Below are positions 6,567 to 6,590 of a DNA stretch of 6,590 nucleotides, in pieces. Positions within the stretch are counted from its first letter, which is position 1; every line of letters begins with the position of its first letter. This stretch comes from an uncultured Prevotella sp. GTDB lineage: Bacteria > Bacteroidota > Bacteroidia > Bacteroidales > Bacteroidaceae. The notes beneath the pieces were generated by a model. The model saw only the letters and a program-made list of their open reading frames with translations. It was not told the DNA's origin and did no database searches. The stretch is taken from NCBI GenBank assembly GCA_900546605.1, contig URDV01000124.1, positions 1-6,590 of the forward strand. Reading direction: 5' to 3'. A program made the translations under genes and the position numbers.

Positions 6567-6590
6567 AGATCGGAAGAGCGTCGTGTAGGG
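6567..6590. other. Illumina TruSeq adapter sequence (artefact)
   Basis: The terminal 24 bases begin AGATCGGAAGAGCGTCGTGT and continue AGGG, identical to the reverse complement of the Illumina TruSeq universal adapter end. It follows genomic sequence directly and runs to the last base. This is untrimmed adapter carried into the assembly, not biology. The 16 bases before it (6551-6566) rest on reads that ended at the insert boundary and should be trusted less. Confidence 0.96.

Overview
The window looks like a contig from a member of the Bacteroidetes, most likely a Prevotella-like Bacteroidales. Evidence: the promoters fit the Bacteroidetes consensus (TAnnTTTG at about -7), the genes lack Shine-Dalgarno sequences, there is a carboxypeptidase-regulatory-domain/plug/barrel outer-membrane protein, and the HMA-AraC and DUF4435 proteins are of types I recognise from this phylum. 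Species assignment is inference.

Layout. Bases 2-52 and 6497-6550 hold inverted copies of a repeat made of degenerate 8-bp units plus a 12-bp tag (ATTCCGCCAACG), so both ends of the contig lie in a repeated element. A symmetric hairpin terminator (75-117) follows the minus-strand gene at 158-3283. That gene encodes a 1041-residue TonB-receptor-like outer-membrane protein with a Gly-rich insert and a Pro/Gly/Met-rich C-terminal tail. The divergent intergenic region (3284-3610) has no credible gene but is rich in regulatory signals: promoter-like elements on both strands, a 12-bp direct repeat with exact 21-bp period, helically phased A-tracts, and a hairpin in the leader of the plus-strand operon.

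The plus-strand operon (3611-6440) has four tightly packed genes: a compact ABC-type ATPase, a DUF4435 protein with TOPRIM-like acidic residues, an HMA (MxCxxC) domain fused to an AraC-type DNA-binding domain, and a small DUF2752 membrane protein. The gaps are 16 bp, an 89-bp overlap and a 4-bp ATGA overlap. ATPase plus DUF4435 is the same pairing as AriA/AriB of the PARIS anti-phage system, but the ATPase is small and no phage, transposase or recombinase gene is present. The most interesting hypothesis is therefore a PARIS-related ATPase/nuclease pair tied to a possibly metal- or thiol-sensing regulator and a cysteine-containing membrane protein.

The last 24 bases (6567-6590) match the Illumina TruSeq adapter and should be treated as non-genomic.
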